From Lonicera japonica (taxonomy: Eukaryota > Streptophyta > Magnoliopsida > Dipsacales > Caprifoliaceae): a DNA stretch of 64,000 nucleotides. The notes beneath the pieces are model-generated. The model searched no databases. It had not been told where the DNA came from and saw nothing but the letters and a program-made list of their open reading frames with translations. Numbering within the stretch: the stretch's first letter is position 1; each line of letters begins with the position of its first letter. Positions 1 through 11,905 of this stretch are shown here, in pieces. Location: NCBI GenBank assembly GCA_021464415.1, contig CM038467.1:32419248-32483247 (forward strand). The letters run 5' to 3'. A program made the translations under genes and the position numbers.

Positions 1-1600
1 CAAGTGCAGGCGCGTCAAGTTATAGTATAGTCTCGGAAGTCCGAGTGTCGAACCACAGGGATAGTCGAAAAGGAATGGAATGGATTACAGATTATATGGT
101 TTTTCTTGTTTTGTAAGTTGGGTTGGTTGTGAAACAACTGAAATGTAAAACGGTTGTGAAAATTAGTAAGAAAGCACTAAGGTATTGGGAAGTTAGTTGC
201 AATTTAAGAAACGGTAATCACTAGCTCATACAAAGACTTCAACACAAGGTTTCTCGAGATATGGGAAAATGTTGGTGTATCTCTCAATAGCAAAGGGTGC
301 GACGCTAGGCGTCTCAATCCCGGATCGAAGTTATATCAAGAAAGAGACAAACAACATTCCACCAAAGATGAAGCCATCATTCCTACCTCTTAGCTACGGG
401 TGTGAAGCAAAGCAACCCATTCCCAATGAAGCTAATTCAAGATAGATATGACAAACTCATCATAAATAGATTTAAAATAAAACAAGTGTATGAAACCTCA
501 TGATTTAAAGAATGAAAATTAGAAAGTGAATCCTAACAATGAAACGGAACAAAATTTATGAGCTAAATTTGTCAACTCATTGTTTATCATTTGAGAAAGA
601 AAATAGAGAGTCGAAATATCACATAAGGTGTAAGAAGCACTCAATATATCAACATATGAATCAAAGATAAGCCAAGAAAATTTACAACCCATCCATGGGG
701 TTTTAAGAACTATTCATAATCTCTACAAAAAGTAAAAGCTCCATGGGTGGGGGAGGGGGAATACATGCTTTCTAGAGCCATACGAGTATGTAGTACATTC
801 ATTAACACACAAGAACTAAATATACAATGCATATCAAGGCTTGACTTAATATGAAAATACCTAGAAAGCTTATAGAATGATGATATAGAAGAAGAATAGG
901 ATTCACAAATATTTAACAACTTTAAACATGGATTGAGTTAATAATCACCAAAAATAATATCGCAATCAACCTCTGTAACCTTAGTAATAGACTACTCCAT
1001 AATAAATGCAAGAACAAATATTATATATATAGAAATCATCATTACAAATCAAGAACTTACATGAGAAAAAATGAAGAAAAGATACACTTTAGCTCTCCCT
1101 TCTCTCTAGAACTCTCTTGTGTCCAAGATTAATCATATCTTCTTTCTTTTTTGATCCCCTAGACTCAACAATAGCTAAAGATGTACTTTAATTAATTAAC
1201 AAAACAAAGGAAAATATCTAGGAACATTAATCCCCAAAAAGGGGCTAAAAGTAGAAGTTGGTGGCTGTCTCTGCTAGGCCATGATCGATCATGGGTCATT
1301 CTGCCTGCTAATGATTTGCACCATGATCGATCATGGAATTCCATGACCGATCATGCTTCTAGAAATTCTCCAAATCAGCACTTTTGCGAGCTATTGACTA
1401 GCGCTTGGTCATTATTTTGATGGCCATTGAATCCTATGCCTATGAACACACAAAAACACACCTAGCGGGGCGATATTAGAAACAAGCTTGCTAAGACACT
1501 AATCTCGAGATAAGCAGATAATTAGGCATAATTAATGCAAATAAACGCATTAAGTCACTCTGTAAAGGAGTGAATGAATGACAATATTATGTGCTTATCA
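1..1600 (-). mobile_element. Athila/Tat-like Ty3/gypsy LTR, truncated by window start
   Basis: Read on the minus strand, the sequence begins at 1600 with TGATAAGCACATAATATT, a TG-starting end of the kind seen in Athila/Tat-type LTRs. It finishes near base 1 with a short stretch reading CTGTGGTTCGACACTCGGAC and then TTGACGCG, which I recognise from the LTR end just before the primer-binding site of Athila/Tat gypsy elements. The true LTR end and any internal region lie outside the window. No coding sequence is visible, as expected of an LTR. A related, diverged copy lies in the opposite orientation at about 44,140-45,480 and shares the order of several blocks. The 1600/1601 border coincides exactly with the outer end of the foldback arm, so this LTR probably inserted into or beside that arm. 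The family call rests on motif memory and needs a search. Confidence 0.6.
1279..1356. repeat. three short palindromes inside the Athila-like LTR
   Basis: A perfect 16-bp palindrome, CCATGATCGATCATGG, occurs at 1279-1294 and again at 1321-1336. A degenerate third copy with one changed base in the core lies at 1341-1356. The intervening bases are unrelated. The cluster sits inside LTR sequence and away from any reading frame. Comparable clusters with different palindromes occur in other LTR families in this window. Confidence 0.85.
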
Positions 1601-1967
1601 TGCATAGAGATGGTTCAAAATAAAAATGACCCCAAATGAAAAAAGTGGTTCAGGTATATGAAATCGATCAAATGCTACTTTAAGTGTTATTTATATTAAA
1701 CTACTTAAGTGCTATTTTTCCCTTGCATCAGAATAGTTCCAAAAGCTAGCTAGATAACAAACTAGACTAATATTACTCATCAATAACTAAATTAAGGCAC
1801 CAAAAGAAAGAACAATTCATCAACTCCTCCATGATCTCTCAAGAGCATGACATTACTCAGTTGGCTTGCGTATATTGTAGAAAGTATCATGGCCTACACA
1901 AAAATTAGTCTATAATCCAAACCAACACCCTGATACATTAAGGAACAAGACTGTGAGTAAAACTAAT

Positions 1968-2132
1968 TTGAAAAAAATATAAAATAACTCCGTAGAGGTA
2001 CCAAACTCCATTCCTACGTTCTGGATCCTCTACCTTGTCTTCTACAACTACATCATCCTTCATATATTCTTCAAAACATATATTATCCTCCGTATTGTTG
2101 TTTTGAGACACTTTAGATGATTTCGACTACAT
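1968..2132 (-). pseudogene. FAR1-like N-terminal exon, broken copy in left arm
   Basis: This is the inverted counterpart of the 54-codon reading frame at 8969-9133. Here the second codon after the start is a stop (ATG TAG), so the copy cannot be translated from that ATG. The acidic core matching MKDDVVVEDKVEDPE is retained. The upstream AG splice-acceptor-like context is also retained. It has no continuation, because the rest of the parent gene is absent. Its similarity to the opening of FAR1/FRS or related MULE proteins is suggested by composition only. Confidence 0.45.
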
Positions 2133-2894
2133 TTCTGCACATCGAGCTAGCATAAACATTGAACAAAAACAAGCATTGAATTAAGAATACAAAAAAGATA
2201 CAAAACATATATAGAAGGAAAATTGTTGAGCTAATGTAGAAAAAAATATGTGGTGGATTTTAGTTCCTAGATTTTTTTTATTTTTTTTTGCCTTGTCAAA
2301 AGTTATCATTTTTAAACTTTAGATTGTTTTTCATTAGTAGCAGTACGTAGAGAGTAATGCAAATTTTTGGCATCGAGAAGTTTGAGTTGTAGTCTAAGAT
2401 TATACATAACTTTATTTTTATTTGTTAAAATAAAACTGAGCATTCAAACAAAATTAACCTAAAGAGTGATATCAATTTGATGAAAATAGTTTCAGAATAA
2501 ATAATAAATTTAGCCAATGGATTACATTACACACCAGCAAATTGAACTAATCGTTTTTCCTCGTCGTAGTGATTTATTGCCGTATTTCCTTTCTTTCGAG
2601 TCGACCAAGTTAGTGAATCGACTTAATTTAGCTTTTTAATTAGAAAGGAATGAACGTGGTGATAATTTGTCTCTCGCCTTCAAATCAAACCCAATTTGGA
2701 GTTTTAATTAAAAAGAAAAGAATAGGAAAGAGAAGCCTTGAATCTATGAGGAAGATGAAAGATCTGGGAGAGAAGAACGCGCACAATATGAAATGTTTGA
2801 AGAATGTGCACAATATAAAAATGTTTGGAGAGTGGAAAAATTGCATTAATTACAGGCTAATTAATAATAGCTAATTGTTTTATTATTATTATTA

Positions 2895-3230
2895 AGGTGA
2901 TTTTGACTTTGGGTGCCGTTTGCTCTTGCATATCAGACGTTGGGTGCCAAAGTTTTGCATAATAGGTGTTTGGGTGCCATTTGCGTTAGTCAATGTGGTC
3001 AACCATTAGTTCCGTTAATTTTTTACCCAATTTACCTATTTTACCCCTAGAAAAAGACAACATATTGCTATTGCTTAGGGGTAAAATAGTCAAAAATTAT
3101 GGAGCTAACGGTTGACTACGTTGACTAACAGATTCTGTCCAAAATGGCACCCAAACACCTGTTATGCAAAACTTTGGCACCCAACGTCTGATATGCAAGA
3201 ACAAATGGCACCCAAAGTCAAAATCACCCT
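2895..3230. mobile_element. MITE with long terminal inverted repeats (336 bp)
   Basis: The two ends are inverted copies: the right end reads AGGGTGATTTTGACTTTGGG on the reverse strand, and the left end is the same apart from one missing G. The inverted repeat continues through the shared blocks GGGTGCCAAAGTTTTGCAT and TGGTCAACC-like, so the element folds into a long hairpin. It is inserted in an ATT trinucleotide tract, so the target duplication cannot be separated from the tract. The right foldback arm has only the trinucleotide tract at the corresponding place (near 7,420), so the insertion happened in this copy alone. Confidence 0.8.
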
Positions 3231-3254
3231 TATTATTATTATTATTATTATTAC

Positions 3255-3345
<91 letters not shown>

Positions 3346-3346
3346 T
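3231..3346. repeat. (ATT)n microsatellite
   Basis: About 115 bp of nearly perfect ATT trinucleotide repeat directly follow the MITE. The matching place in the right arm (about 7,375-7,421) has a shorter ATA tract. Long poly-Ile or poly-Leu reading frames that cross this interval are products of the repeat and are not genes. Confidence 0.95.
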
Positions 3347-4085
3347 TAACTAGACAGTGATATAGCAGCCAGTTCATCGTCGAATCAAGCATGTCACCAA
3401 ATAGGGTTAATTTGTATGGTTTTTGTATAATACTTAACATGAAAACCACCATCAATGGATTGTTCCTAGAAACTGAGTAGTGTTCATTATACTTGACCCA
3501 AATGAACCGAGTAAAGCACACGTCACTCGGTCCTAAGGAACCAAGTGGAATTGGAAAAATGGCCCAAAGTTTAACTCGGTTCTTTAAGACTGAGTGACGT
3601 GTGCTTTACTTGGTTCCTTTGAGTCGAGTATAATAAACAACAGTCAGGCTCTTAGGAACAGAGTAAACATTCTTCGTGCTATATTTTTTGTTTTTTGGCT
3701 TTTTTTGTTTGTATCCATTGATTTATGAATGAAATGAAACGCAAAGAAGTAACAAAAATATGAGTATCCTACTTCTTTTAGAGATGGATAATGATTCTCA
3801 GGTGGTGGTGGCGGCGGGGGCAATGACGGAGGAGATGAATGATGATTATGAGGATGATGAAGAAGAAGAAAAAAAAGAAAAGAGTATCTAATTAATGGGG
3901 TTAATAATTAATTTTAGTTTAATATTTTAACCATTAATTAAAAATAAAAAAGTGTTGTGTGTCAATATAATAATTAACCTTTTCTTTTAGAGAAAATGTT
4001 AAAGAGTCAAATAGTGTGTGTCAATAACAACCATTTTTTATTGAAAAATGTAAATATCTCCCTAATGTACGAGGAATGTGTTAGA

Positions 4086-5765
4086 TTATTTATTTTGACT
4101 AATATAGTCAATGCTATTTACTTTCTATTGTTTGATACTCATATTAATTTAAATACCAAATATTAGAGTATAGTAATGTGGGTAGGCTTTGTATGGGCTC
4201 ATTATATAGATAAGTGTCAAAAATTGTATTATATCATCTAATATTGATATTTAGTTGTTTTGCAGGTCCTACTCTCAATTAATGCAATTAAATACTTCAC
4301 TTTATTGAATATGTGAGGCAGGACACCCAAAGTGGCTCGGATAGTTTATAAAAAAATAACGTTTTTCTTAGAACTCTAAATCATGAGTTTCTTGAGCCTA
4401 AAATCAAGAAAATTTCTAGTTCTTGAGTGCTAATATTCCTAAAGTGTGTGGGGGCCCATTCTCATATTTTAAACTCTCTTCTAAGCAACACTCAACCCCT
4501 AACCCAACACTCCACTCCTTAGACAATTTCTGCCATTTTCTGTTACATACTCCATCCCCCTCACCCTGTTGTCTACTTCCATTAGTTCTCTTCCATTTCT
4601 CACATATATTCATTCATAGTTGGCCAAGAAAAAGAAAGTTTTTTTGGATAAAGGAGAGGTTGGAGAAAGAGAGCTTGATGTAGAGAGAGAAACTATTTGA
4701 GTGCAACATATCATAGGACTTTCTTAAGTTCATGTTATTTGACTTAAGAGATGAGCTACATATCATAGGATTTTCTTAAGTTCATTTTATTTTCTAAATT
4801 TATCTTCTAGTTCTTGAAGTGTTAATGTGAGTGAGTGACAACCTTATATTATTATTATTTCTAAAAGAAGAAAATATAGATCTTGAAAGGAAAATTCTCT
4901 TATAAACAAATAAATTGTCAAATACTATTGGGTTAGCTTTTGGGTTCACTCTACATAACATAGGTGATTCCATTTAATCAAACTAAGATATAATTTATTT
5001 TGGGTATATATGTGCAATAATATATCATTCTATATCCATTGATAATTTGGTGGTGGATTCTTAAACCTTGAAATCCCTACAGTTTATTTTTCCAAAACCA
5101 CTTTCTCCACTTTTATTTCATTTTATTAGTATTAAAATTATTCATAAGAGAAGTTAGCATTTCTCAAAGACAAAAAAAAATGGTTTTTATTCTAAATATA
5201 TTATTTTCTCAATTTTGTTTTCATTGATTCCTAAACAACTCCCGTGATTTTGACCCCGTTACTTACTATTATCTACGTTACTAATATATTTTATAGATAC
5301 ATAAAGGTTTTTGATCAAGTTATTTTTAACAATGAAGACAGCACCCCATCAATTCAATCTTCATTTCGATTAAAATATGCAGGAACTAGTGAATTCGGAT
5401 CAAATAGAATTGGATCTGGGCAATTTAACATTCGAAGGGAGGTCAAAAATTGGATTCATATTTCTTGGGCCCACTGAGTGTTTGGGGTGCAAGCCCCAAA
5501 TGCCCACTAATGGTATTTTGGTCATTTTGCAATTTTCCAAAGGTAAGGGCTCAAAATTGTAAATTTTAAAAACTTTCGGACAGGACTGTAATCTCATAAA
5601 AATACATTTTTTTCCATCAAAATGATTAAATAACCGTTCATGACAAATAATGGACCTGATGAAAGGCTAAAGTGCAAATTTCCTAGACTTTGGGGGCTAA
5701 AAATGCAATTTTGACAAACTTAACATACTTCCATACAAATCATATAGACATATAAAATGCCTGAA

Positions 5766-5800
<35 letters not shown>

Positions 5801-6607
5801 GCTCATTTGATTGAAATAAAGAACTACAAAAACGTTAATCCTTACTTTCCTAAAAGGGGCGAGAGGGGTGCTTAATCTCTTTCCTTCTCGTAACTTAATC
5901 CCCGGATTCACTACTTTAGTTTCTTAGACTATTGAGGGGTAGGTCAATCCTTACTGTTGACTAGGTCCGTCCTCTTTCTATCAATTTTGGGAAAAGTGGA
6001 GAATACAACTTGGATATAAATTGTGTCTTGTACTCAAATAATTTTGTTACGGATATGGACAATTTATATGAGAATCACGTGTCATTTTCCAATATCAATA
6101 GGGTAAAATATATATAGTAAACCTCTTAAACGTACTATTGAGTTTTGGCGATTTATCTCCTAATTTATAAAAGTTATCGGTAAAACTTTCTAAACTATAT
6201 ATTAGCCATTATCACTTAATCCTGAATTTGACATAATTACTATTGCATAAATTTTCAAAAGGGAAAAGATGACAAAAAAAAAAGAGAGAAGAAAAAACAA
6301 ACACAAACAAACTTCTACTCATTTCTCCATCTGCCACTTTTTAGACTTTGGTTCAAATATAAGTTCTTAATTTATAAAACTATTATTCTCTATTCTTTTA
6401 TTTTTTTTGTAAAAAACTTTTTTGGGACAGCTTTATTTTATAATATGCGCGATAGATATAAGGATTTTTTCTGCCGGTGTTAGCCAAGATGTCAGCTACT
6501 TAATTTGTTACCCTCTCTCTAGGCTGTAGCCAAAAGATAACCACACTAGATCAAAGTGCTTCACAAGCTCTGAACTGAGACTATATTGGGTAAGTTGTTT
6601 TTTCAGA
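4086..6607. other. central spacer of the foldback, no gene recognised
   Basis: Unique-looking AT-rich DNA lies between the two arms. It holds a GC-richer block at about 4,430-4,620, a short (ATT)n tract at about 5,767-5,800 and stretches near 5,430-5,740 that resemble plant promoter-proximal or intergenic DNA. No reading frame longer than 86 codons occurs and none has a recognisable domain. The axis of the foldback falls near 5,346. Confidence 0.6.
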
Positions 6608-7372
6608 TCATCTAAAGGCATTCCTCATACATTAGGGAGATGTTTACATTTTTCAATAAAAAAAGGGTTGTTATTGACGCACGCTATTTGACTCTTTAAC
6701 ATTTTCTTTAAAAAAATGGTTACTTATTTTATGGACACAACTTTTTTATTTTTAATTTATGGTTAAAATATTAAACTCAAATTAATTATTAACCCCATTA
6801 ATTAAATACTCTTTTCTTCTTCTTCTTCTTCTTCTTCTTCTTCTTCTTCTTCTTCTTCTTCCTCATCATCATCGTTCCTCTCCTCCGCCGTTGCCCTTGC
6901 TGCCACCACCACCATCCAAATCATCATCCATCTCGATCTAAAAGAAGTAGGATACTTGTATTTTTGTTACTTCTTTACGTTTCATTTCATTAAATCAATG
7001 GATACAACAAGCAAAAAAAGCCAAAAAACAAAAAACATAGCAAGAAGAATGTTTACTCTGTTCCTAGGAACCTACGTGTTGTTGATCATACTCGGCTCAA
7101 AGGAACCGAGTAAAGCATATATCACTCAGTCCTAAAGAACTGAGTTAAGCTTTGGGTCATTTTTCCAATTCCACTCGGTTCCTTAAGATAGAATGACGTT
7201 TGTTTTACTCGGTTCATTTGTGTCAAGTATGATGAACACTACTTAGTTCCTAGGAACAATCCATTTCTGGGAGTTAATTTTCATGTTGAGTATTCTACAA
7301 AGACCTTATAAATTGACCCTATTTGGTGACATGCTTAATTGGACGATGAGCTGGCTGCTATATCAGTCTAGT

Positions 7373-7423
<51 letters not shown>

Positions 7424-8038
7424 CAAATAGCTATTATTAATTAGCCTGTAATTAATGCAAATTTTCCACTCTCCAAACATTTCATACTATGCGCATTCTT
7501 CAAACATTTCATATTGTGCGCGTTCTTCTCTCCCAGATCTTTCATCTTCCTCATAGATTCAAGGCTTCTCGATCTTTCCTATTCTTTTCTTTTTAATTAA
7601 AACTACAAATTGGGTTTGATTTGAAGGCGAGAGACAAATTATCACCACATTCATTCCTTTCTAATTGAAAAGCTAAGTTAAGTCTATTCACTAAATTGGT
7701 CGACTCGAAAGTAAGGAAATACGGCGACAAATCACTAAGACGAGGAAAAACGATTAGTTCAATTTGCAGGTATGTAATGTAATCCATTAACTAAATTTAT
7801 TATTTGTTCTGAAACTATTTTCATCAAATTGATATCACTCTTTAGACTAATTTTGTTCTGAATGCTCAGTTTTATTTTAACAAATAAAAATAAAGTTATG
7901 TATAATCTTAATTAGAGTACTACTCAAACTTCTCGATGCCAAAAATTTGCATAACTCTCTACATACTGCCACTAATGAAAAACAATCTAAAGTTTAAAAA
8001 TAATAAATTTCAACAAGGCAAAAAAAAAATCTTGGAAC

Positions 8039-8826
8039 CGGTGGCGGAGCCAGGAATCTGGCTAAGTGGGGCGAAATTCAGAACACACAAAAATATATTT
8101 AAAGCCATAAAATTTGAAACGTAAACACAATAGTATTAATAATAATATTTCATACAACTCAAATAGAGTATGTGAACAATTATGAGAAATTACAATAATA
8201 TAATACAAATATAATAGTATTAATAATATTATGCAATTAGTGAAGAATCACAACTAATATTATATAAGTATTTAAGATATTTAATTATATATAATATTAA
8301 AATGTAGATATAAAAAATGATTTACCTCGGTAGTGCTGGGAAAATAGGTAAAATACCATTTTAGAGCAATTTTGAGGGCAATTTTTAGTGGGATCTCACA
8401 CTCGGTTGTGAAATATTATTATCGATTCGTATTTTCCTCCGTGGGGACATTGAAATCGTATACTTGTTTGCTCAAAATGGTTATGGGGTGAATGAGAAAT
8501 TGTCACCCAAAGTGAGTTACTTGAGATAGAAAAATAGAATGAAAATGAGTAAGTCCTACATGAAAACTTTGTTGAAAAATTGATGGGTGTATAAGAGATC
8601 ATCTCTTATAAACTTGATAGGCATTTAAGAAAAATAAGATCCCTATGTATAGTTTTGTTCTCTTACATTTTGATTACTAGCTTTCAAGTATAAGTTTCTA
8701 CACATAAATTCCTATATATATATATATATATTATTTTTTCAAAAAATACTCCATATACAATTAAAAAAAATCCAAAACCATGTGGGGGCGCTCGCCCCCA
8801 CTTACCTTCATGTGGGTTTGCCTATG
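8039..8826. mobile_element. non-autonomous hAT-like element with 8-bp target duplication
   Basis: This 788-bp insert is absent from the left foldback arm, where the empty site CTAGGAAC (reverse complement of 2263-2270) is intact. Here the insert is flanked by CTTGGAAC (8031-8038) and CTAGGAAC (8827-8834), an 8-bp duplication with one mismatch, which is the length typical of hAT transposons. The left end reads CGGTGGCGGAGCCAGGAAT, similar to common plant hAT ends, and the reverse of the right end is a degenerate match. No transposase is encoded. A sub-terminal GC-rich hairpin (GGGGGCGCTCGCCCCC) lies at about 8,783-8,799. Confidence 0.75.
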
Positions 8827-8968
8827 CTAGGAACTAAAATCCACTACATATATATATTTTTCTACATTAGCTCAACAATTTTCCTGCAATATATGTTTTG
8901 TGTCTTTTTGTTATTCTTAATTCAATGCTTGTTTTTGTTCAATGTTTATGCTAGCTTGATGTGCAGAA

Positions 8969-9133
8969 ATGGAGTTGAAATTATCTAAGGTGTCTAAAAA
9001 CAATGATATGGAGGATAATATGTTTTTTGAAAAATATATGAAGGATGATGTAGTTGTAGAAGACAAGGTAGAGGATCCAGAAGGTAGGAATGGAATTTGG
9101 TACCTCTACGGAGTTATTTTATATTTGTTTTAA
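8969..9133 (+). pseudogene. FAR1/MULE-like N-terminal exon fragment (54 codons)
   Basis: An ATG at 8969 opens a 54-codon frame rich in acidic residues (it contains MKDDVVVEDKVEDPE) that ends at a TAA at 9131. The ATG lies three bases after an AG that follows a pyrimidine-poor but acceptor-like stretch. A possible donor, GAAG/GTAGGA, is at about 9083. The start followed by a Lys/Glu/Asp-rich leader resembles the opening of FAR1/FRS-type proteins and their MULE relatives, before the FAR1 zinc-binding domain. That domain is not found downstream: the arm ends at 9558. The inverted copy at 1968-2132 has an early stop. Assignment is tentative; a chance short frame is possible, but conservation of the frame between arms supports former coding. 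Confidence 0.4.
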
Positions 9134-9558
9134 ATTAGTTTTACTCATAGTCTTGTTCCCTAATGTATCAGGGTTTCCATTTGGATTATCGACTAATTTT
9201 TGTGTAGGCCAAGATACTTTCTACAATATACGCAAGCCAACTGAGTAACGTCATGCTCTTAAGAGATCATCGAGGAGTTGACGAATTGTTCTTCCTTTTT
9301 GGTGCCTTAATTTAGTTATTGATGGGTAATATTAGTCTACTTTGTCATCTAGCTAGCTTTTGGAACTATTCTGATCCAAGGGAAAAATAGCACTTAAGTA
9401 GTTTAATATAAATAGCACTTAAATATTTCACTGTAGCATTTATTTTATTGATCGATTTTTTTTGTGAAAATTTCATGTACCTGAAATTAAATGATATTTA
9501 AATTTATTCCACTTTTTTCATTTGGGGTCATTTTTATTTTGAACCATATATATGCAAC

Positions 9559-10410
9559 AACATGAGTTGAGGTCATTGATTATGATATTAAACATATCAT
9601 TAATTTACGTAAGTTTGGTTATCAGTCAAAGTTTGTCTTAACAAAAGTTGCACAACTTTGGTGATCCGCTTTCAGATCGATCAATTTAATGATAATCATC
9701 TAGCACCTTTTTGTTCCCTTTGAATCGATTTAATATGATAAATTTGTGCATTTCAATTAAAATGGAATTAACAGGTAGGAGACGTGAGCGAGCGGGTTAA
9801 ACTAGTAGTAAAAAGTACCAACCCGAATTCAAAATTTTTCGAATTTTTGTGTTATTTATAGTAGGGATACACTTCCACCTACTTTAGAAAAAATTGAGGA
9901 AGAAGAAATAATAAGAGAGAAGCATTACAATTCGTGAAAATAAAATAAAATAATTAAATTAAAAGGGTCAAAATCATCATTTTTGTGGATAATGGGTACA
10001 TATTAGAGGAATCTATAAGAAATATGAAAGGTTTGGATTGTGGAAAAATTGCACTAATTACGAGGTAATTAATAATGGCTATTTGTTTTTTTTATTATTA
10101 TTTTAACTAGATAGTGAAGTAGCAGTCAGCTCATCGTGCAACTAAGCGTGTCAGCAAATAGGACAGTTTATAAGGTTTCCGTAGAGTTACTTTTTCATGT
10201 TTGATTTAATTTGGATTTTGTTATGTTTAGGTTTCAATTAAAAGTGCAAATTTATGGGGACAAATTTATTTTCATTGCAATAACCATAGGAGGACAGAGG
10301 AGAGTGAGAAGTTGGAGATGGGAGAGGAGAGAGTTGAGATTTGGATTTGGATTGTTTGGAAACAGGGAAGACTTTTTTTTTTTTTTTTTAAATTAATTTG
10401 AACTAATTTT
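9559..10410. other. AT-rich spacer with third partial foldback-arm copy
   Basis: About 9,950-10,200 matches the left arm (about 2,740-3,430) in direct orientation: the blocks GTGGAAAAATTGCA, TTTTAACTAGA and AGCAGTCAGCTCATCGT follow in the same order. This shows that the arm sequence belongs to a dispersed repeat family. The remainder, including a run of about 18 T residues near 10,373, holds no recognisable gene. Confidence 0.6.
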
Positions 10411-10728
10411 AAGGTTATGTTTGATAGCAACATAAGAAATGAAAAGAAAAATTATTAGTTTGTGTAAGAATATGAAAAATAAGTTGAAACATGTGGTAAG
10501 ATGTTCTCCATCTCATAATCAAAATGAATATATATGTCTTCCTTCCGTCTTTATGTTTTGTGAAAAAAAAATATTCTTCATCGCTACCAAAAGAAATTTT
10601 TTTCATGAAAGAAGCCAAAAAGTAAAAGTTAATCTCACAATATCTCTCAACTTATTTTGTATCTTCTCATCCAAATTAGTTATTTTTCTTTTTATTTTTC
10701 ATGTTGTTATCAAACAGAGCATAAAAGG
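10411..10728. mobile_element. MITE with inverted ends (about 315 bp)
   Basis: The left end reads GTTATGTTTGATAGCAACAT, and the reverse complement of the right end reads TTATGCTCTGTTTGATAACA, a clear inverted pair. The interior is AT-rich and non-coding. The ends resemble the GTTTGATA-type termini of plant hAT or Mutator MITEs, but I could not fix a target-site duplication, so the superfamily is open. A related but more decayed copy appears near 63,131-63,300. Confidence 0.65.
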
Positions 10729-11232
10729 TGTTTTTTCCTTTTAAGATCCATTCCGCATATTTGATATGGGTATACATGTCGAATTAATCTCAATGCAATT
10801 AATTCTAATTTTGTACTTAACATTAATTATGGTAATAAATGGAGTCCTTATTGTATTAAAATATCGTATCACGGACCTTTCGTTGAAATTTGATCATAGA
10901 CAAAAAATTCTCTCATTTTTCACCCATTTTTCACCAGTATCTTTAAGCGTGATAGCATGTTTATATTTTTGATAAATTTAATTCACGTTTGTATTAGACA
11001 TATTTGTTGAAAAAAATTATATTTTCTAATTTATGTGGGCAACATATTATAATATTACAATTATATTTTCTATTTAAATTAATAGGCTAATTTTTAGTTG
11101 TCTAATTAATTTTAGTTAAGCCCATAGATTATTTAAATAAATGTGGGCCAAATGTGTAGATACCTTATATAGGCTCGTTAGGGTTTTATAGAAACCTTAA
11201 CTAGACTGTATATAAAGTATATATTAGGGTTA

Positions 11233-11905
11233 TGGTCCCTAATACACAAAGCTAGGCTCCAATAGTGGAGGCTTAAGAATATTTCAAAATATTCTAAGGA
11301 AGAATAGGGAACCATGCTACGAAAGGTTCTAGAACACGCCGGAGTCTCATAAATAAATGGAGAGGGTGGAGTAATCCCTGGAAGCCTCCAAATATCAAGA
11401 TATTTATACTTAAGACGTACAATAATCTAGAATTGTATGGAATTGTATAGATTTATAGAAAATCATAGAATATTTTAGAGCATTGATCTAGACCGTTTAT
11501 TAGATTAGATACCCACCATCCATTGAGGAGGTAAAAGCCTATAAATAGTTAGGACCTCTTATTTGTAAACCATCGAAAAGTTGTAAAGCATTTTTAAGCA
11601 CAATAAAAAAACTTTCTTCTCTTACTTGTGTATTTTATTTCTCTGTTTTTTCAACTTAAGGCTTACTTAACTACTTATAGGTCTAGCTAAAGTCTAACCA
11701 TGTGACAATTTCATACTTGTGTTTATTGAGCAGAACTTAGATGCTGTGACAATTTAAAACTCGTGTTTATTGAGATTAAAACTCAGGTTTATTAAGAAGA
11801 ACTTAGATGAGATTGAGAAGAGAAAAGAGCATAATATACAGAAAAGAATGATGATTATCTTGGAGAGGAATGATAGAATATTGGTTGAACTAAGTAAAGC
11901 ACTAA
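11233..11905 (+). mobile_element. LTR-X copy 1 (unassigned LTR with promoter)
   Basis: This is one of five related copies in the window (see also 15,495; 25,724 on the minus strand; 37,063; 53,730). All share the blocks AAAGCTAGGC, CTGGAAGCCTCC, GACCGTCGATTAGATTAGAT and CCTATAAATAGTTAGGACCT. A TATA box, TATAAATA, is at 11,540 and a poly(A) signal, AATAAA, at 11,602, giving the U3-R-U5 order expected of an LTR. Several copies begin with a TG dinucleotide. I could not find a tRNA-type primer-binding site, so the lineage is unknown. Downstream sequence is shared only with copy 4, as part of a larger chimeric unit. Confidence 0.65.
11540..11547 (+). promoter_or_regulatory. TATA box of LTR-X copy 1
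   Basis: TATAAATA lies 62 bp upstream of an AATAAA signal within a block conserved in all five LTR-X copies. Conservation through otherwise diverged copies suggests this is the LTR promoter. Confidence 0.55.

Larger units (their letters stand above)
1601..4085. repeat. left arm of foldback (inverted copy of 6608-9558)
   Basis: The reverse complement of this segment matches 6608-9558 almost end to end. The outer end (GGTTCAAAATAAAAATGACC) pairs with the block ending near 9552, and the inner end (CCCTAATGTACGAGGAATG) pairs with the block starting near 6612. The copies differ by point changes and by copy-specific insertions: this arm carries a MITE (2895-3230) and an expanded ATT tract, and lacks the hAT insert at 8039-8826. 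Within the arm, 3480-3534 is itself inverted at 3587-3640, giving a smaller hairpin. Possible origins are a local inverted duplication or a transposon with very long terminal repeats; I favour the former because the exon in each arm reads outward. Confidence 0.85.
6608..9558. repeat. right arm of foldback (inverted copy of 1601-4085)
   Basis: This is the reverse-complement partner of the left arm. The inner end begins near 6612 and the outer end stops near 9552-9558. It includes a (CTT)n tract at about 6,815-6,860, an (ATA)n tract at about 7,375-7,421, the hAT insertion at 8039-8826 and the open copy of the FAR1-like exon at 8969-9133. After removal of the hAT element the arm is collinear with the left arm. 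A third, partial copy of the family in the orientation of the left arm is present near 9,950-10,200. Confidence 0.85.

Noticed and set aside
3112..3521. Open frames of 61-119 codons rich in isoleucine or leucine on both strands
   Set aside because: They are translations of the ATT repeat and MITE sequence and appear in several frames at once.
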